Source of the DNA: Acidobacteriota bacterium
Lineage (GTDB): Bacteria; Acidobacteriota; Blastocatellia; Pyrinomonadales; Pyrinomonadaceae
Length of the DNA: 23,408 nt
NCBI GenBank assembly: GCA_023436495.1
Contig: JAEZIT010000007.1
Location: 1 to 23,408 of the forward strand
Reading direction: 5' to 3'
This document shows, in pieces, positions 22,191-23,408 of the stretch. Position 1 is the stretch's first letter, and each line of letters opens with the position of its first letter. The position numbers and the translations under genes are program-made. The notes under the pieces are model-generated. The model was not told the DNA's origin. It saw only the letters and a list, made by a program, of their open reading frames with translations, and did not search any database.

Positions 22191-23072
22191 TCAGTTTCCA
22201 AAGCTAAGACCACTTCCTCCACCGCTTTGCGATGGGAAAAAAGGCTTTAATAAGCCTGCAAAGGCCGCCAGGTTTCGTGTCTGAATAAGGATCTCGCCAG
22301 GGCCGTTAAATTCTGCGACCATGCCTTCCCCGCTCAAGAAACTTCGGAAAAACCCACTTTTCGCGGCCTTCCGCAGGTTGTATTGCATATGGCCTTCCCA
22401 TGCTACGAGGTGCCCGGTGTCCACCACATACATTTCCCCCGGCCTCAGGACCTTTCGGTGGATCGCACCGAACGAAGACACAAGTAGAAGCCCCGTCCCC
22501 GATACTTGAAGGACGAAAAGGCCTTCACCGCCGAAAAACGACCTTGCGCCTCCGAATTTCGTATCGACTTGCAGCGACGTATCGCCCGCCAGGTACGAGC
22601 TGGATTGGACCATGAAAGTCTGATTCTGCATTTCGATCCCGGCAACGTCGCCGGGAGCCCCCGGAGCCAAGGTTACCTCGCCTGGTCCGCCTCTGGCAGT
22701 GAATGTGGAGACAAAGGCGGATTCGCCGCCTACGGCTCGTTTCAGCGCGCCGAATACGCCGCCCTTAAGTTCGGAGTGCAGGTCAATATTCGATGACATC
22801 GACACCATCGCGCCAGCCTCCGCGGAGATCGCCTGTTCCGCCTGAAGGTTTACTACAGCGAGTGCAAAAGAACCGGGGTGTTTTATCTCCCAGGTATAGC
22901 CTCTTCCCTGGCCACGGCCGTCGGCATCAAAATGAAAGGCTCCACCTTGCGTCGGGGCGGCGTAGGACTGGGGTGGTGGAGCATCATGCTGCTGGGCCTG
23001 CAGTGTTGTTCCGCAAGAGCCGCAAAATTTCGCATTCGGCATTAAAGCGGCGTTACATTTCGGGCAATTCAT
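22191..23072 (-). CDS. Zinc-ribbon plus AIM24 (TIGR00266-type) family protein
   Basis: This 293-residue protein has an N-terminal zinc ribbon, CPKC (residues 3-6) and CGSCG (17-21), then a Pro/Gln-rich linker of about 30 residues. The AIM24 beta-sandwich domain follows from about residue 58 to the end. Family features are the AEAGAMVSMSSNIDL strand, GGEGLFVLQVSGTG, the GEMYVVDTGHLVAWE strand and GEGMVAEFNGPGEILIQTR. AIM24 proteins are widespread and poorly understood; the yeast member affects mitochondrial inner-membrane organisation. There is no signal peptide, so it should be cytoplasmic or membrane-associated. It starts 5 bases after the stop of the LOG-family gene, as an operon would. No Shine-Dalgarno is visible. 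Confidence 0.85.
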   Translation of the reverse strand: MNCPKCNAALMPNAKFCGSCGTTLQAQQHDAPPPQSYAAPTQGGAFHFDADGRGQGRGYTWEIKHPGSFALAVVNLQAEQAISAEAGAMVSMSSNIDLHSELKGGVFGALKRAVGGESAFVSTFTARGGPGEVTLAPGAPGDVAGIEMQNQTFMVQSSSYLAGDTSLQVDTKFGGARSFFGGEGLFVLQVSGTGLLLVSSFGAIHRKVLRPGEMYVVDTGHLVAWEGHMQYNLRKAAKSGFFRSFLSGEGMVAEFNGPGEILIQTRNLAAFAGLLKPFFPSQSGGGSGLSFGN

Positions 23073-23077
23073 ATATA

Positions 23078-23407
23078 CTATGCGGCGCTCGGCGCCCTAA
23101 CTCCTCTTGATTTTTCGATAATGATATCGCAGGCCTCTGCGGCATCGGCGGCAAAGTCGAGCATCGAGACGTCCACATCGCTCACCACCAGGTTTTCCTG
23201 ACACGCAGCGATCACGTTACGCCAGCAATCGCCGATAAGCACCAGCGGACGCGGTTCAAGTACGCGAGTCTGCAGTTTGTTCCACACCAATGATATCTCG
23301 GTCATTGTCCCCATTCCGCCACGAAAAGCGACGAACCCGACCGACCGTGTGATCAGATTCTGCAGGCGCTCATAAAAGTGGTTAGTCGCTACCTTGTCAG
23401 TCAAGTA
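23078..23407 (-). CDS. LOG-family nucleotide-binding protein, C-terminal part (cut by window edge)
   Basis: The frame is open to the right edge, so about 109 C-terminal residues of a longer protein are present and the true start lies outside. The segment NHFYERLQNLITRSVGFVAF is followed by RGGMGTMTEISLVWNKLQT. This is the Rossmann-like LOG (lysine-decarboxylase-like, cytokinin riboside phosphate phosphoribohydrolase) active site, normally P-GG-x-GT-x2-E. Here the residue before GG is Arg rather than Pro, while the GG, GT and Glu are kept. Members hydrolyse nucleoside monophosphates to the base and ribose 5-phosphate, or only bind nucleotides. It is followed by the AIM24 gene after 5 bases. 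The family is likely; the activity is not shown. Confidence 0.75.
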   Translation of the reverse strand, partial: YLTDKVATNHFYERLQNLITRSVGFVAFRGGMGTMTEISLVWNKLQTRVLEPRPLVLIGDCWRNVIAACQENLVVSDVDVSMLDFAADAAEACDIIIEKSRGVRAPSAA

Positions 23408-23408
23408 C

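Overview
This window looks like a chromosomal segment of a free-living Gram-negative bacterium of medium-high GC (roughly the low fifties by eye). The gene set has secreted beta-propellers, a Wza/Wzc-type export pair, type IV pilus processing and few strong Shine-Dalgarno sites. It would fit Acidobacteriota, perhaps Blastocatellia/Pyrinomonadaceae, but that placement is inference from gene style and not from an alignment. I see no integrase, transposase, CRISPR array or phage module.

Region 1 (1-5980, minus strand) is the start of an exopolysaccharide operon. In transcription order it holds an SLBB polysaccharide export protein, a Wzz/BY-kinase chain-length regulator with a C-terminal tyrosine cluster, a GDP-mannose 3,5-epimerase-like enzyme, a GT2 glycosyltransferase, and a GT4-like glycosyltransferase that runs off the left edge. 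The epimerase suggests that the polymer contains L-galactose or L-gulose. A short AT-rich divergent promoter region (5981-6196) separates this operon from the next block.

Region 2 (6197-18406, plus strand) carries mutS; a nagZ-like glycosidase followed by an orphan peptide-binding lipoprotein (possible peptidoglycan recycling); tRNA-Gly(GCC) with a near-consensus promoter; tRNA-Cys(GCA); a secreted DUF305 protein with a Met/His-rich segment coupled to a secreted LVIVD beta-propeller protein; a large PLP-dependent decarboxylase resembling tyrosine decarboxylases; and a prepilin peptidase.

Region 3 (18411-23408, minus strand) carries, in transcription order: a LOG-family protein cut by the right edge, a zinc-ribbon/AIM24 protein, PTS enzyme I without HPr beside it, the RNase P RNA (rnpB) with an enlarged specificity-domain insert, a small ribbon-helix-helix protein ending at a clear terminator, a membrane-anchored TPR protein, and a small zinc-ribbon membrane protein resembling the PP0621 family. 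The last gene ends 4 bases from the prepilin peptidase stop, on the opposite strand.

The most notable points are the GDP-mannose 3,5-epimerase in a bacterial capsule operon, the DUF305/LVIVD pair with its possible copper-binding segment, the expanded rnpB, the two extended -10 promoters lying almost on their start codons, and the enlarged decarboxylase. I found no wholly new multi-gene system that I can defend from sequence alone.
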